From positions 1 through 64,000 of the forward strand of contig JAFEBB010000035.1 in the NCBI GenBank assembly GCA_018266075.1: DNA of 64,000 bases. The letters run 5' to 3'. The notes under the pieces are model-generated. The model saw only the letters and a list, made by a program, of their open reading frames with translations, was not told where the DNA came from and searched no databases. This document shows, in pieces, positions 16,901 to 26,377 of the stretch (its first letter is position 1; each line of letters opens with the position of its first letter). Position numbers and translations under genes: made by a program. The DNA comes from Deltaproteobacteria bacterium (GTDB lineage Bacteria; Myxococcota; Myxococcia; Myxococcales; SZAS-1).

Positions 16901-18624
16901 TCCTCCGTTCGCTCCCGCTGGTGCTGCTGGTCGCGTGCGCCACGTCCAAGCCCGCGACCGTTTCGCCAGCCCCCAGCCCCCAGCCTCCAGCCCCTGCAGC
17001 GACGCCGATGCTCGTGCCCGACGCGGGCGTCGTGGAGGCGTCGCTGCCCAGTCCCGACGACGCGCTCGAGGCGCTCTGGGCGCGGCAGCTCAACTTCAAG
17101 AACGGCACGCCGACGGTCACCGTCCGCCTGATGGAAGGCCAGGACAAGGCCACCTTCTCTGCGCGCGCGCCCATGCACCTGCACGCGCACGGCGGACTTA
17201 ACAAAGAGGTTAACGCGCCGGCGAACGTGCCCTTCACGGTGCGGCTCGCGTCGGCGGATGCAGCGGAGCAAGGATTTGCGGTGCAGGTGGGCGAGTTCGC
17301 GGTCGACGATCGCGACGCGCTCGCGGCCGCCAAGCAGCTCTGGACCTCGCGCGGCTACGAGGCGCACGCGCTGACGGAAGGCGCCGTCTACGGCATCGCG
17401 GGCCACGTGCTCGACAACCGGCACACCCTGCTCCTGCTCGGGCCGCACGGTCCCAAGGCGCAAGCGCGCGCGATGCAGGACGAGATCGGCCAGAAGTTCG
17501 GCGAGGCCACGCTGCTGCACACCACGCTGCTCAAGCGGCCTTCGGGCGTCCTCGAGGTCAGCGACGCCAACGGGAACGTGCTCGCGCAGGCTCAGGATCT
17601 CGTCGTGGTGGACGACGACCAGATCGGCTTCGACGTGAAGCAGGTGGAGTACGGCGTCGGCTATTCGTGGCACGGCTTCGCGGATCGCTCGTACCGCGGG
17701 CAGCTGCTGTTCACGGTCGATCCGCAGGGGAAGCTCGCGGTGGTGAACGCGGTGCCGCTCGAGGAGCTCTTGCGCGGCCTGGTGCCAAGCGAGATCCCCG
17801 CGAAGGCGCACGCCGAAGCGCTCAAGGCCCAGGCGGTGACCGCGCGTGGTGAAGTGCTCGCCAAGATCGGCGTGCGCCACCTCGAGGATCCGTACCTCTT
17901 CTGCTCCGAGCAGCACTGCCAGGTGTACTCGGGCATCGGCGGCGAGACGGCGGCCACCGACGCCGCGATCAAGGCGACGGCCGGCGAAGCGCTCTTCCTG
18001 CCCAACGGCGGCAAGCTGGTGGACACCGTCTACTCGGCGATCTGCGGCGGCTACACCGAGAACAACGAGAACGTGTGGGCCGGGCCGCAGAACCCGGCGC
18101 TGCGCGGCGTTCCCGACGTCATCGGCGACGACAAGAGCGTCCCCGCGACGCTCACCGACTCGTCGCTGCCCGGCTTCTTGAACAGCAAGGCGGCGTTCGC
18201 GTGCAAGCTGGCGAGCGCGTCGACGGCGTCCAAGTTCCGCTGGACGAAGCGCTTCACTGCGAGTGAAGTCGACGCCATGCTCGCAACCCTGAAAGTCGGC
18301 CACGTGCTGGGCATGAAGGTCACCCAGCGCGGCGTCTCCGGACGCGCCATCGCGCTCACCGTCAGCGGCGACGCGGGCGCCAGCGAGATCCGCGGCGAGC
18401 TCAACATCCGCAAGGCGTTCAAGAACCTGCCCTCGGGCATGTTCGTGCTCGCGTCCGAGGGCGGAAAGTCCGGCCCGAGCGCGTGGACGTTCAGCGGCGG
18501 CGGCTGGGGCCACGGCGTGGGCATGTGTCAGATCGGCGCCATCGGCCGCGCCGAGCACGGCCAGACCTACCGCGACATCCTGGCCCACTACTTCCAGGGC
18601 AGCGAGTTGGTGAAGGTCTACTAG
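16897..18624 (+). CDS. SpoIID/LytB-domain lipoprotein (putative peptidoglycan lytic enzyme)
   Basis: 575 aa, GTG start overlapping the upstream stop. The lipobox is in LVACATS. A SPOR-like stretch (FAVQVGEFAVDDRDALAAAKQLW) comes first, then the SpoIID domain: VPLEELLRGLVPSEIPAKAHAEALKAQAVTAR with the catalytic-type Glu, YSAICGGYTEN, and GGGWGHGVGMCQIGA near the end. SpoIID members cleave denuded glycan strands. As a lipoprotein it would act in the periplasm on septal or remodelled peptidoglycan (inference). Confidence 0.86.
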   Translation: MILRSLPLVLLVACATSKPATVSPAPSPQPPAPAATPMLVPDAGVVEASLPSPDDALEALWARQLNFKNGTPTVTVRLMEGQDKATFSARAPMHLHAHGGLNKEVNAPANVPFTVRLASADAAEQGFAVQVGEFAVDDRDALAAAKQLWTSRGYEAHALTEGAVYGIAGHVLDNRHTLLLLGPHGPKAQARAMQDEIGQKFGEATLLHTTLLKRPSGVLEVSDANGNVLAQAQDLVVVDDDQIGFDVKQVEYGVGYSWHGFADRSYRGQLLFTVDPQGKLAVVNAVPLEELLRGLVPSEIPAKAHAEALKAQAVTARGEVLAKIGVRHLEDPYLFCSEQHCQVYSGIGGETAATDAAIKATAGEALFLPNGGKLVDTVYSAICGGYTENNENVWAGPQNPALRGVPDVIGDDKSVPATLTDSSLPGFLNSKAAFACKLASASTASKFRWTKRFTASEVDAMLATLKVGHVLGMKVTQRGVSGRAIALTVSGDAGASEIRGELNIRKAFKNLPSGMFVLASEGGKSGPSAWTFSGGGWGHGVGMCQIGAIGRAEHGQTYRDILAHYFQGSELVKVY

Positions 18625-18869
18625 AACCCGCTCCAAGCCCCTGATTCCAAGCCCGTCCGCTGCGCCGGCTTCGTCACCGGCGGGGGTTGAAGCTCTGAGA
18701 ACCCCGGGGAAGGCTCTGGCGACCGCGCGGTTGAAGGACCTGCGGGGTGTCGCCGATGTGGGATGCACGTCGCCAACGGGCATCCGAGCGGGCGCACTTG
18801 AAGCTTGCGGCCGTGCTTCGCACCCTTGAGGCAGGGGCTCCTCCGCCCGTTCGGCGGGAGAGATAGAGT

Positions 18870-20138
18870 TTGGGCAAGGGTGCAGGGGTCTTCGTGAAGC
18901 CGGCTGGCGAACCCATCTTCCGGCGTCGACCGGATCGCGAGGGACGCCGGCTCGCGCTGGGCGCCCTGCTCGCGCTGCTCTTCCACGGCGGCGTCGGGCT
19001 CCTCCTGCTGCTCTTCGCCATGCTCGGCTGGCTGGGCCTGCCCACCGAGCCGTTCAAGAGCCAGGAGCCAGTGTCGCTGGTGAACCTGCCGGGCTCGCAG
19101 TGGGACCAGAACCGCATCGTCGGCCCCAAGCAGCAGCAGACGCCCAAGGCGGCGCAGGCCGAGGAGGAAAAGCCCAAGCCGCCCGACGAGGAGAAGAAGA
19201 AGGAAGACCTGCCCAAAGGCCAGGTGGTGGACGTGGCGCCGGGCAACGACGAGAAGCCCAACGACGACGCCAAGTACCTCGCCGAGCACAACAACAAGGT
19301 CGACAAGCAGAGCCGCGCCAAGGACCAGACGCCGTTCTACAAGAACGCTCAGCCCAAGCGGACGACCACCCTGCCGCCCAACCAGACCACCGGCCACGAC
19401 GTGGCGAGCAAGCCCTCGCTCAACGGCAACCACGGCCTGGGCCAGGACGAGGCCGAGAAGCAGCAAGGCAAGATCGCCGGGCACCTCGACGTGCCCTCGG
19501 TCGAGAAGCGCGACCAGGTGGCGATGCGCAACGAGCTGAACGGCGAGATCCACAACCAGAACGAGTCGGAGGCCATCAAGGGCAACTCCGACAAGCTCAA
19601 CATCACGCCCGGGCCGCAGGGCGAAGGCGAGTCGAAGGCGCCCAGCGAGGGGCGCGCCGGCGACAAGAACGTGGCCAACTTGATGCCCTCGGCAGCCGCG
19701 CTCGACAAGATCACCGGCGCCGCGCCGAACGATCACCTGGCCGACGTGGACGAGGGCGACGGCACCTTCCTCAACACCCGCGAGTTCAAGTACGCCACGT
19801 TCTTCAACCGGGTGAAGCAGAGCGTGGGCGAGCACTGGGATCCGAGCACGCCCCTGCGCTCGCGCGATCCCGAGGGGAAGATCTACGCGTACAAAGATCG
19901 CTACACGCTGCTCACGGTGACGCTGGATCCCAGCGGACGGCTGCGCGCGGTGAGCGTGGAGAAGTCGAGCGGCGTGGAGTTCCTCGACGACGAGGCGGTG
20001 GCCGCCTTCGAGCGCGCCCAGCCCTTCCCCAACCCGCCGCCGGGCCTGGTGGACCACGGCGAGGTGCACTTCACCTTTGGCTTCTTCCTCGAGGTGAACT
20101 CGGGGTCGAGCTTCAAGATCTTCCGCTCGCGCGACTGA
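18870..20138 (+). CDS. TonB-like energy transducer
   Basis: 422 aa from a TTG at 18870 with GGGAGAG upstream; a GTG eight codons later is the alternative. One N-terminal transmembrane helix (LALGALLALLFHGGVGLLLLLF) is followed by a ~270-residue Lys/Glu/Pro/Asn-rich periplasmic linker and a C-terminal TonB-family domain (HWDPSTPL...LLTVTLDPSGRLRAVSVEKSSGVEFLDDEAVAAFERAQPFPNPP). No exbB/exbD or receptor gene lies nearby. The 245-nt gap upstream (18625-18869) holds only a weak hairpin (18690s) and no promoter I trust. Confidence 0.8.
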   Translation: MGKGAGVFVKPAGEPIFRRRPDREGRRLALGALLALLFHGGVGLLLLLFAMLGWLGLPTEPFKSQEPVSLVNLPGSQWDQNRIVGPKQQQTPKAAQAEEEKPKPPDEEKKKEDLPKGQVVDVAPGNDEKPNDDAKYLAEHNNKVDKQSRAKDQTPFYKNAQPKRTTTLPPNQTTGHDVASKPSLNGNHGLGQDEAEKQQGKIAGHLDVPSVEKRDQVAMRNELNGEIHNQNESEAIKGNSDKLNITPGPQGEGESKAPSEGRAGDKNVANLMPSAAALDKITGAAPNDHLADVDEGDGTFLNTREFKYATFFNRVKQSVGEHWDPSTPLRSRDPEGKIYAYKDRYTLLTVTLDPSGRLRAVSVEKSSGVEFLDDEAVAAFERAQPFPNPPPGLVDHGEVHFTFGFFLEVNSGSSFKIFRSRD

Positions 20139-22523
20139 TCAGCTCTTCGAGGGCGGCGGATTGAGGTGCTTGTTCACCTCCATCCACGCGCGCTGCAGCT
20201 CCGGGTTCATCGGATCCTGGGTGAGCGCGGCCTCGCACTCGCGCAGCGCCGCCGGGTAGTTGTCGCGGTTTCGCGCGATCTTGATGCGCCCGAGCATCTG
20301 CTGGCTGCGCTCCTCGATGCCCGGCCGCTGGGCGAGGAAGCTCTTGTGGCGCTGCGAGAGGTCGGTGATGGGCAGCCCGGCTTCGATGCAGCGGGCCACG
20401 CCGCGGAAGTTGCCGCGGTGCGCGTCGTACTCCACCTTGCGCGCCAGGGTGCCCAGCGTCTCCAGCGCCGCGCGCACGCGCGTGATGCCGGCCTCGAGCG
20501 GCGGCTTGTGGTGCGCTTCGGCCTTGGAGAGCGCGCGCTTGATGCGGTCGTCGAGCGCCTTGGCCGCGGGCCCGATGCCCTTGAACTCCACGTCTGCGGG
20601 CAGGCCGAGGATGTCGTAGTGGTTCGCGTTGAACCGCTCGGAGAGGTAGTTCAGCATCCGCGCGACTTCGGGATCCGTGGGCGCGGAGGTGCTCGGCGGC
20701 GGCACGCTCGGGTTGGGCAGCGCGGCCGGCTTGGCCGTGGTGATCTCGGTGAGCGCCTTGCGCTGATCAGCGCTGAGCGCAACGAACTGAACGCCAAAGC
20801 CGGGCTCCATACCCCACGCGCGCGCCTCCGAGGGCGACACGTGCCGCACCACCTCGCCCGTGACCTCCACGCGCCCCGCTCCACCCGGCCGGGGCAGCCC
20901 GAGCTGGACCTTGGAGAAGAGGGGCGGCAGCGACGCGGAGGTGCAGAGGAACGCGCCGCCGCGCGAGACGTCGGCCGCGATGAGCTTCATGGCCGGCGGC
21001 GGCGAGAGCACCTCGACCTCGAAGTTGGCCACCACCCGCGGCATCTCCGCGGCGGTCACCGGCGGCGGCGTGCGCAGCGGCGGCGGCGTGCGCAGCGGCA
21101 GCGGGGTCACGTGCAGCGGGGTGAGCCGCTGGGGCGTGGCGGTGACCGGCGGAGGGGGCGCCGACTTGCGAGCGACCACGGTGGCCGCGGCGTCGCGGAG
21201 CGCGTCGGCCACCTCGCGCGCGGTCTGGAAGCGCTCGTCGGGGTTCTTGGCCAGGCAGCGGAGGATGACGAACTCGTAGGCCTCGGGCAGCTCCGGGTTG
21301 AACTGCCGCGGGGGTTGCGGCGCCTTGTCGAGGTGCGCCGCGATGAGCCGGCCGATGCTCGTCTCCTGGAAGGGCAGCCGGCCCGCAGCCAGGCGATAGG
21401 CGATGCAGCCGAGCGAATAGACGTCGCTGCGCGCGTCCACGGGCTTGTTGTCGGCCTGCTCCGGCGACATGTACTCCGGCGTGCCCACCAGGACGCCGGT
21501 GGCCGTCTCGTTGCCAGCGCTGCTCTCGTCGCGGAGCTTGGCGATGCCGAAGTCCACCAGCTTCACGAAGTGCTCGCGCTGCCCGCGCTTGGTGATGAAC
21601 ACGTTCTCCGGCTTGAGATCGCGATGGATGATCGCGCGACCGTGCGCGGCGGCGAGCGCGTCGCAGAGCTGGAGGAGGATGTCGGTGGCCGTCTCGAGGT
21701 CGAGCTTCTTCTCCTTGAGGAGCTGCGCGAGCGTCTGGCCCTCGAGGGCCTCCATCACGATGTAGTAGCGGTTGGGCGGGAGCTGGTTGAGGTCGAAGAT
21801 GCTGACGATGTTCTCGTGGCCGATGAGGTTGACCGCGCGGGCCTCGTCGTAGAACCGCCGCACCAGCTCGGGCCGCGCCGCGAGCATGGGGTGCAGCATC
21901 TTGATGGCCACCTTGCTGCCGATGCCCGGGTGCTCGCCCAGGAACACCGCGCCCATGCCGCCCTTGCCCAGCAGCTTCACCAGCCTGAAGGAGCCCACCA
22001 TCTGCCCCACCATCTGCTCGGGCGCGACGACGGCCGAGTAGGCGTCATCCATGGGCGGCGGGGCCGCGGGCACGGGCGCAGCGGGCGGCGGCGACGGCGG
22101 GTTGGGCGCGGGCGCGGTGGGCGCGAACGGGCTTCCTGCCATGGAGTTCCCGGGCGACGGCGGCCGGGCCACGGTCGGCATGGCGGGCATGCCCGCCGTC
22201 GGCGGCGACGAAGGACCGGCCATGGTCTCCGAGAAACCACCAGGCTTCACGCGCGCAGGCGTGGGCAGGCGCGCGGCTGCGGACTCGATGGCCGCACCGA
22301 TGCTGGGCGCCGGATTGGGCGCAGCGGGGACCATGATCGGCGGCGCGGCGGTCGGAGGCGTGACCTGCGGCGGTGCAGCGGTGGGGGGCTTGCTTGCCGT
22401 CCCTGGAAGGCCCTGGGTTGCGGGCGCGGCGGGCCGCACCATGGTCTCGCTCCCCACCGGTGGGCAGAGCTGATCGGGCGCATGCGCCAGCCCACAGATC
22501 GGGCATGGAGGGAACGCAGACAT
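20139..22523 (-). CDS. Ser/Thr protein kinase with PilZ domain and degenerate J-like C-terminus
   Basis: 794 aa from the ATG at 22523. Domains: N-terminal Cys pairs (CPIC...C, 7-20), Pro/Ala-rich linker (25-175), eukaryotic-type kinase (~179-445) with GKGGMG P-loop, Lys208, HRDLKPEN (Asp302) and DFG (324-326), then a PilZ-like domain (~496-600; RGGAFLCT and GFGVQFVAL) and a C-terminal region (~640-794) whose start (NHYDILGLPADVEFKGI) resembles a J-domain without HPD, followed by a TPR-like helix pair. All kinase catalytic residues are present. The PilZ-like domain keeps the D-x-S-x-x-G type box (DVSRGG), but its c-di-GMP RxxxR is not evident, so nucleotide binding is uncertain. No transmembrane helix. 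Adjacent stop-to-stop with the TonB-like gene. Confidence 0.9.
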   Translation of the reverse strand: MSAFPPCPICGLAHAPDQLCPPVGSETMVRPAAPATQGLPGTASKPPTAAPPQVTPPTAAPPIMVPAAPNPAPSIGAAIESAAARLPTPARVKPGGFSETMAGPSSPPTAGMPAMPTVARPPSPGNSMAGSPFAPTAPAPNPPSPPPAAPVPAAPPPMDDAYSAVVAPEQMVGQMVGSFRLVKLLGKGGMGAVFLGEHPGIGSKVAIKMLHPMLAARPELVRRFYDEARAVNLIGHENIVSIFDLNQLPPNRYYIVMEALEGQTLAQLLKEKKLDLETATDILLQLCDALAAAHGRAIIHRDLKPENVFITKRGQREHFVKLVDFGIAKLRDESSAGNETATGVLVGTPEYMSPEQADNKPVDARSDVYSLGCIAYRLAAGRLPFQETSIGRLIAAHLDKAPQPPRQFNPELPEAYEFVILRCLAKNPDERFQTAREVADALRDAAATVVARKSAPPPPVTATPQRLTPLHVTPLPLRTPPPLRTPPPVTAAEMPRVVANFEVEVLSPPPAMKLIAADVSRGGAFLCTSASLPPLFSKVQLGLPRPGGAGRVEVTGEVVRHVSPSEARAWGMEPGFGVQFVALSADQRKALTEITTAKPAALPNPSVPPPSTSAPTDPEVARMLNYLSERFNANHYDILGLPADVEFKGIGPAAKALDDRIKRALSKAEAHHKPPLEAGITRVRAALETLGTLARKVEYDAHRGNFRGVARCIEAGLPITDLSQRHKSFLAQRPGIEERSQQMLGRIKIARNRDNYPAALRECEAALTQDPMNPELQRAWMEVNKHLNPPPSKS

Positions 22524-22635
22524 CTGAGCCAGGCAGTGTAACGGACAAACCGCGATTCGTCCCCAGGTCCGAATGGGCTCAGCGTCGCGACTTTGGGCGG
22601 GTGGCTGGCCCGAGGCTTTGCTAACGTCGCTGGCC

Positions 22636-25164
22636 GTGGAAACCGCCCTGGCCGCTCCGAACGCCCGCCGCGAGATCAAGCACGAGTTCGGCCCCGGGCT
22701 GCGCTGGGTCTGCCGGCATTACTTCGATGCGGTGAAGGTGGGGCCGGAGGTCGAGGCCGGGCTGCAGGCTGCCGCGCGCCAGGGCCACGTGGTCCACGTG
22801 ATGCGCTCGACGGGCCGCATCCGCTTCGTGTTCCTGGCCTACCTGTTGGCGAAGCTCGGGCTGCCGCCGCTGCGCGCGTGCGTGGGCCTGGCGCGGCTCT
22901 TCTTCAAGCCCTGGCGTCGGCTCATCGGCGGGGAGGCGGGCGCGGCAGTCGTCCAGGCGCTGGAGCGAAATGGCTCGGCGCTGGTGTTCTTGAAGCGCGC
23001 GGTGCTCGGCAGTCGGCGCGGCGCGGCGCTGCCCGATCCGTTTCCGGCGCTCGTGGCCCAGGCGCGCAAGAGCGAGAAGCCCATCCTGCTCCTGCCCGAG
23101 CTGCTCGTTTGGGAGCGCCGGCCGGGACACGTGCGGCCGAGCCTGACCGACACGCTCTTCGGCTCGCCCGACGCGCCCAGCGGCCTGGCGCAGTTGATGG
23201 CGTTCCTGCGCAACTACCGGCGCGCGTACGTGCGGCTCGGCGAGCCCATCAACCTCACGCAGTTCGTGAAGGACAACGCCAGCGAGCCCGACGCCGTGCT
23301 GGCGCGCAAGGTCCGTGGCGCGCTCTCGCAGCACCTGGAGCGGCAGAACCGCGCGGTCGTGGGGCCGCGGCTCAAGGATCCCGCGCGCGTGCGCGAGGAG
23401 ATCCTGCGCGATCGCGCGTTCCACAAGACGCTCGAGCAGACCGCCGAGGAAGCCAAGCGGCCGCTGGCGAGCGTGGAGTCGGAGGCGAACAAGGACATCC
23501 GCGAGATCGAGTCGCGGCCGAACCCCACGTTCATCGCTTTCATCCGGCCGTTCATGGCCTGGATCTTCAACCGCATCTACGACGGCGTGGAGATCGACGA
23601 CGCCGGCCTGCAGCGCGCCATGAGCGCCGGCCTCAAGGGCCCGCTCGTGTTCTGCCCCAGCCACAAGAGCCACATCGACTACCTGCTCATCGCCTGGGCG
23701 TTCGCCGAGCGCGGCATGGCCCCGCCGCTCGCTGCCGCCGGCGCGAACCTGAGCTTCTTCCCGCTCGGGCCGCTGTTCCGCATGGGCGGCGCGTTCTTCC
23801 TGCGCCGAACCTTCAAGGGCGACAAGGTCTACACCGCGGCCTTCCGCGCGTACGTGAAGAAGCTGCTCAAGGAAGGCTACTCGCAGGAGTTCTACATCGA
23901 GGGCGGCCGCAGCCGGACGGGCAAGCTGCTCGGCCCGAAGACAGGCCTCTTGAGCTTCGAGGTCGACGCGTTCCTCGAGGGCGCGCGCGACGACGTGTTC
24001 TTCGTGCCGGTGTCGATCGACTACGAGAAGATCGTCGAGAGCGCCTCGTACAAGCACGAGCTCTCCGGCGGCGAGAAGCACAAGGAGGACGTCCGAGGGC
24101 TGCTCTCGACGCCCAAGGTGCTCGCCGCGAACTACGGCAGGATCTACTTGGGCTTCGAAGAGCCCATCAGCCTCAAGACCTTCCTCGATCAGCGCAAGTC
24201 GCAGTGGGGCGACGACTGGGACAAGCGCAAGACCGTGGCCGCCCTCGCCCACCGCATCGTTTGGGGCATCTCGCGCGCGTCGACGGTCACGCCCAGCGCG
24301 CTGCTGGCGACGGTGCTGCTCTCGCATCGGCAGCGCGGGGTCTCGGCGCACGCGGTGAGCGAGCGCGTCCACTTCCTGCGCGAGCTGGTGAAGGAGTCGG
24401 GCGCGCGGCTCTCGGACGTCCTCGACGCCGACGCCCCGAGCGATCCCACGGTGCTCGGCCCGGTGAACGAGTCGATGCAGCTCTTCGAAGACGACGGGAT
24501 GGTCAGCCACCAGCAGGCCTCGGGCGAGACCATCTACCGCGTGGTCGACGAGCGGCGGCTGGAGCTGGTGTTCTACAAGAACAACCTCATGCACCTGGTG
24601 GCGCCGCGCGGAATCGTGGCCATGGCGCTGCGCAGCTTCAAGAACGAGCCCGCGCCCATGGCCGAGCTGCGCGAGCGCGCGCGGTTCCTGTCGCGCCTGT
24701 TCAAGCTCGAGTTCGTGTTCCGCGTGGGGCAGAGCTTCGAGGCCATCTTCGACGAGAACCTCGCCTGGCTGCTCGAGCGCGGGCTGGTGCTCAAGAAGGA
24801 CGAGGCCGTGAGCGCCGCGCCCGAGGCCCACGCGGCGGAGATCCTGGGCCTGCTCTCGGAGGCGCTGCGCGACTTCGCGGAGAGCTACCTGCTGGCGGCC
24901 AAGACGCTGCACCTGCTCAAGGGCGGCCCCCGCGACAAGAAGGGGCTGGTGCGCGAGATGCTCGAGCGCGGCCGCGCGGGCTTCCTCGAGGGCCAGCTCC
25001 AGTGTGCCGAGGCCGTGAGCCGGCCGAACCTTGAAAACGCGCTGGAGCTCTTCTCCGAGCTGCAGCTGGTGACCGCGGAAAAAGGCGGGCTCGCGCTGAC
25101 CGCCGAGGGACAGAAGGCCATCGCTGAGCGCTCGCTCGAGCGCGACATCGAGCGGTTCTTGTAG
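22636..25164 (+). CDS. plsB: Glycerol-3-phosphate acyltransferase (PlsB-type)
   Basis: 842 aa from the GTG at 22636; an in-frame ATG 63 nt upstream is less likely. It performs the first acylation in phospholipid synthesis at the inner membrane. The acyltransferase motifs are visible: HKSHID (His343-Asp348, the H-x4-D catalytic motif), a GAFFLRR block, FIEGGRSRTGK (glycerol-phosphate binding) and VPVSIDYEKI. Length matches PlsB. A TAACGT box (22622-22627) lies 8 nt before the start. Its neighbours are other lipid genes. Confidence 0.93.
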   Translation: METALAAPNARREIKHEFGPGLRWVCRHYFDAVKVGPEVEAGLQAAARQGHVVHVMRSTGRIRFVFLAYLLAKLGLPPLRACVGLARLFFKPWRRLIGGEAGAAVVQALERNGSALVFLKRAVLGSRRGAALPDPFPALVAQARKSEKPILLLPELLVWERRPGHVRPSLTDTLFGSPDAPSGLAQLMAFLRNYRRAYVRLGEPINLTQFVKDNASEPDAVLARKVRGALSQHLERQNRAVVGPRLKDPARVREEILRDRAFHKTLEQTAEEAKRPLASVESEANKDIREIESRPNPTFIAFIRPFMAWIFNRIYDGVEIDDAGLQRAMSAGLKGPLVFCPSHKSHIDYLLIAWAFAERGMAPPLAAAGANLSFFPLGPLFRMGGAFFLRRTFKGDKVYTAAFRAYVKKLLKEGYSQEFYIEGGRSRTGKLLGPKTGLLSFEVDAFLEGARDDVFFVPVSIDYEKIVESASYKHELSGGEKHKEDVRGLLSTPKVLAANYGRIYLGFEEPISLKTFLDQRKSQWGDDWDKRKTVAALAHRIVWGISRASTVTPSALLATVLLSHRQRGVSAHAVSERVHFLRELVKESGARLSDVLDADAPSDPTVLGPVNESMQLFEDDGMVSHQQASGETIYRVVDERRLELVFYKNNLMHLVAPRGIVAMALRSFKNEPAPMAELRERARFLSRLFKLEFVFRVGQSFEAIFDENLAWLLERGLVLKKDEAVSAAPEAHAAEILGLLSEALRDFAESYLLAAKTLHLLKGGPRDKKGLVREMLERGRAGFLEGQLQCAEAVSRPNLENALELFSELQLVTAEKGGLALTAEGQKAIAERSLERDIERFL

Positions 25165-25169
25165 CTCGC

Positions 25170-26111
25170 TCAGCGCTCCGCGCGCGCGTGCGCCCAGCGC
25201 ACCCGACCGATTTCCAGCTTCGGCAGCCGCGCGTGCAGCGCGTCAGCGAGGACGATCGCCGTCACGGTGAGCACCGGGCCGCACACCACGTCGATCGCGT
25301 AGTGGAACCGGCACGCGAGCGTGGCCACGATGAGCCCCGTTCCCGGCACGAGCATCGCCCAGAAGAGCCGCGGCACCAGCCGCCGCGACTCGTAGAGGCA
25401 GTAGAGCGTCAGCGCGGTGTGCCCCGAGGGGAAGCAGTCGCGGAAGAAGGGCGCGCCCCGGAACATCTCGTTCAGCCAGAGCCCCATCGGCGTGGCCGCC
25501 ACGGGTCCGTCGACCTGATCGATGAGGAAGAACCGTGGCCCGATGGCCGGCACCAGCACGTAGCCCAGGTAGCTGCCCAGCATCACCAGCACGTAGCCGA
25601 GGATGAACCGATCGCAGTCGCGCGCGCCCGCCTCGTGCCGCGCGAAGAGCACCAGCCCAATCGCCACCGGCCAGATGTAGTAGCTCGTGTAGAAGAGGAA
25701 CAGCACGCTCAGCGCCGCGGGCGGCAGGTGCCGCTCCAGCCAGAAACCGGGCGCGAACCCGAAGATCCGCTGATCCAGCGCCGCCAGCCGCGGATCGGCC
25801 AGGTGTGGATTCAGCAAATCGACGAGTGGATCGAGCTTCGAGTACATCACGATGATGCCCACCGCCGGCGGCACGATCGTGGCCAGGAACCGCGTGGGCT
25901 CGGTGGGCCATCGGCGGTGGATGAGCCGGCCAACCCAGGGCATCGCCGCGACCACGAGGAACGTCGTGGCCGCGCCGTTCCAGCCCGTGACGTGCCGGCC
26001 GAGGCCGATCAGGATGATCGCCGCGAGCGTCGAAGCGCCCGACACGACGACATCCTGCGCGCGGATCGACAACGGCTTCGATCGCACCTCGCGAACGGTT
26101 TGCGCGTGCAT
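25170..26111 (-). CDS. PAP2-superfamily membrane phosphatase/transferase, Aur1-like
   Basis: 313 aa from the ATG at 26111. Polytopic membrane protein with about six hydrophobic helices. PAP2 catalytic motifs: FPSGHTALT and RFHYAIDVVCG; an upstream GPRFFLIDQ segment resembles the inositolphosphotransferase (Aur1/PAP2_3) branch. Such enzymes transfer phospho-headgroups to ceramide or dephosphorylate lipid phosphates. Its position divergent from serine palmitoyltransferase suggests sphingolipid headgroup chemistry (inference). A simple lipid phosphate phosphatase is the alternative. Confidence 0.82.
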   Translation of the reverse strand: MHAQTVREVRSKPLSIRAQDVVVSGASTLAAIILIGLGRHVTGWNGAATTFLVVAAMPWVGRLIHRRWPTEPTRFLATIVPPAVGIIVMYSKLDPLVDLLNPHLADPRLAALDQRIFGFAPGFWLERHLPPAALSVLFLFYTSYYIWPVAIGLVLFARHEAGARDCDRFILGYVLVMLGSYLGYVLVPAIGPRFFLIDQVDGPVAATPMGLWLNEMFRGAPFFRDCFPSGHTALTLYCLYESRRLVPRLFWAMLVPGTGLIVATLACRFHYAIDVVCGPVLTVTAIVLADALHARLPKLEIGRVRWAHARAER

Positions 26112-26246
26112 GTCGAGGGCCCGCCTCACGCGCAACCCCCGATTTCGCCGAGTTTTGGAATGCGCGCGTTCATGGGCACACAACCGCTTCAAGGTTGGTC
26201 CCGGGCGCGTCAAAGCGCAACCTGGCATGCCCATCGCGACCACGGT

Positions 26247-26277
26247 TTGACAGGTCTGTGGATTTCTGGCCTAACCC
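26247..26277 (+). promoter_or_regulatory. Candidate promoter of the serine palmitoyltransferase gene
   Basis: TTGACA (26247-26252), 19-nt spacer, TAACCC (26272-26277); about 100 nt of leader follow before the SD GGAGGGGAG and the ATG at 26378. The spacer is long, so this is tentative. Confidence 0.3.
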
Positions 26278-26377
26278 GCCCCGCAACGTCCTGGGATGCG
26301 CGGTTTTTGTTGGTACCTGCGCGCTGCGTACTTATCTTGCAGCGCCTGGTGGGCAGCCCGGTTCCCTTGGAGGGGAG

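Noticed and set aside
18690-18720. Possible terminator after the SpoIID-like gene
   Set aside because: A CGCCGG/CCGGCG stem exists but no T tract follows.
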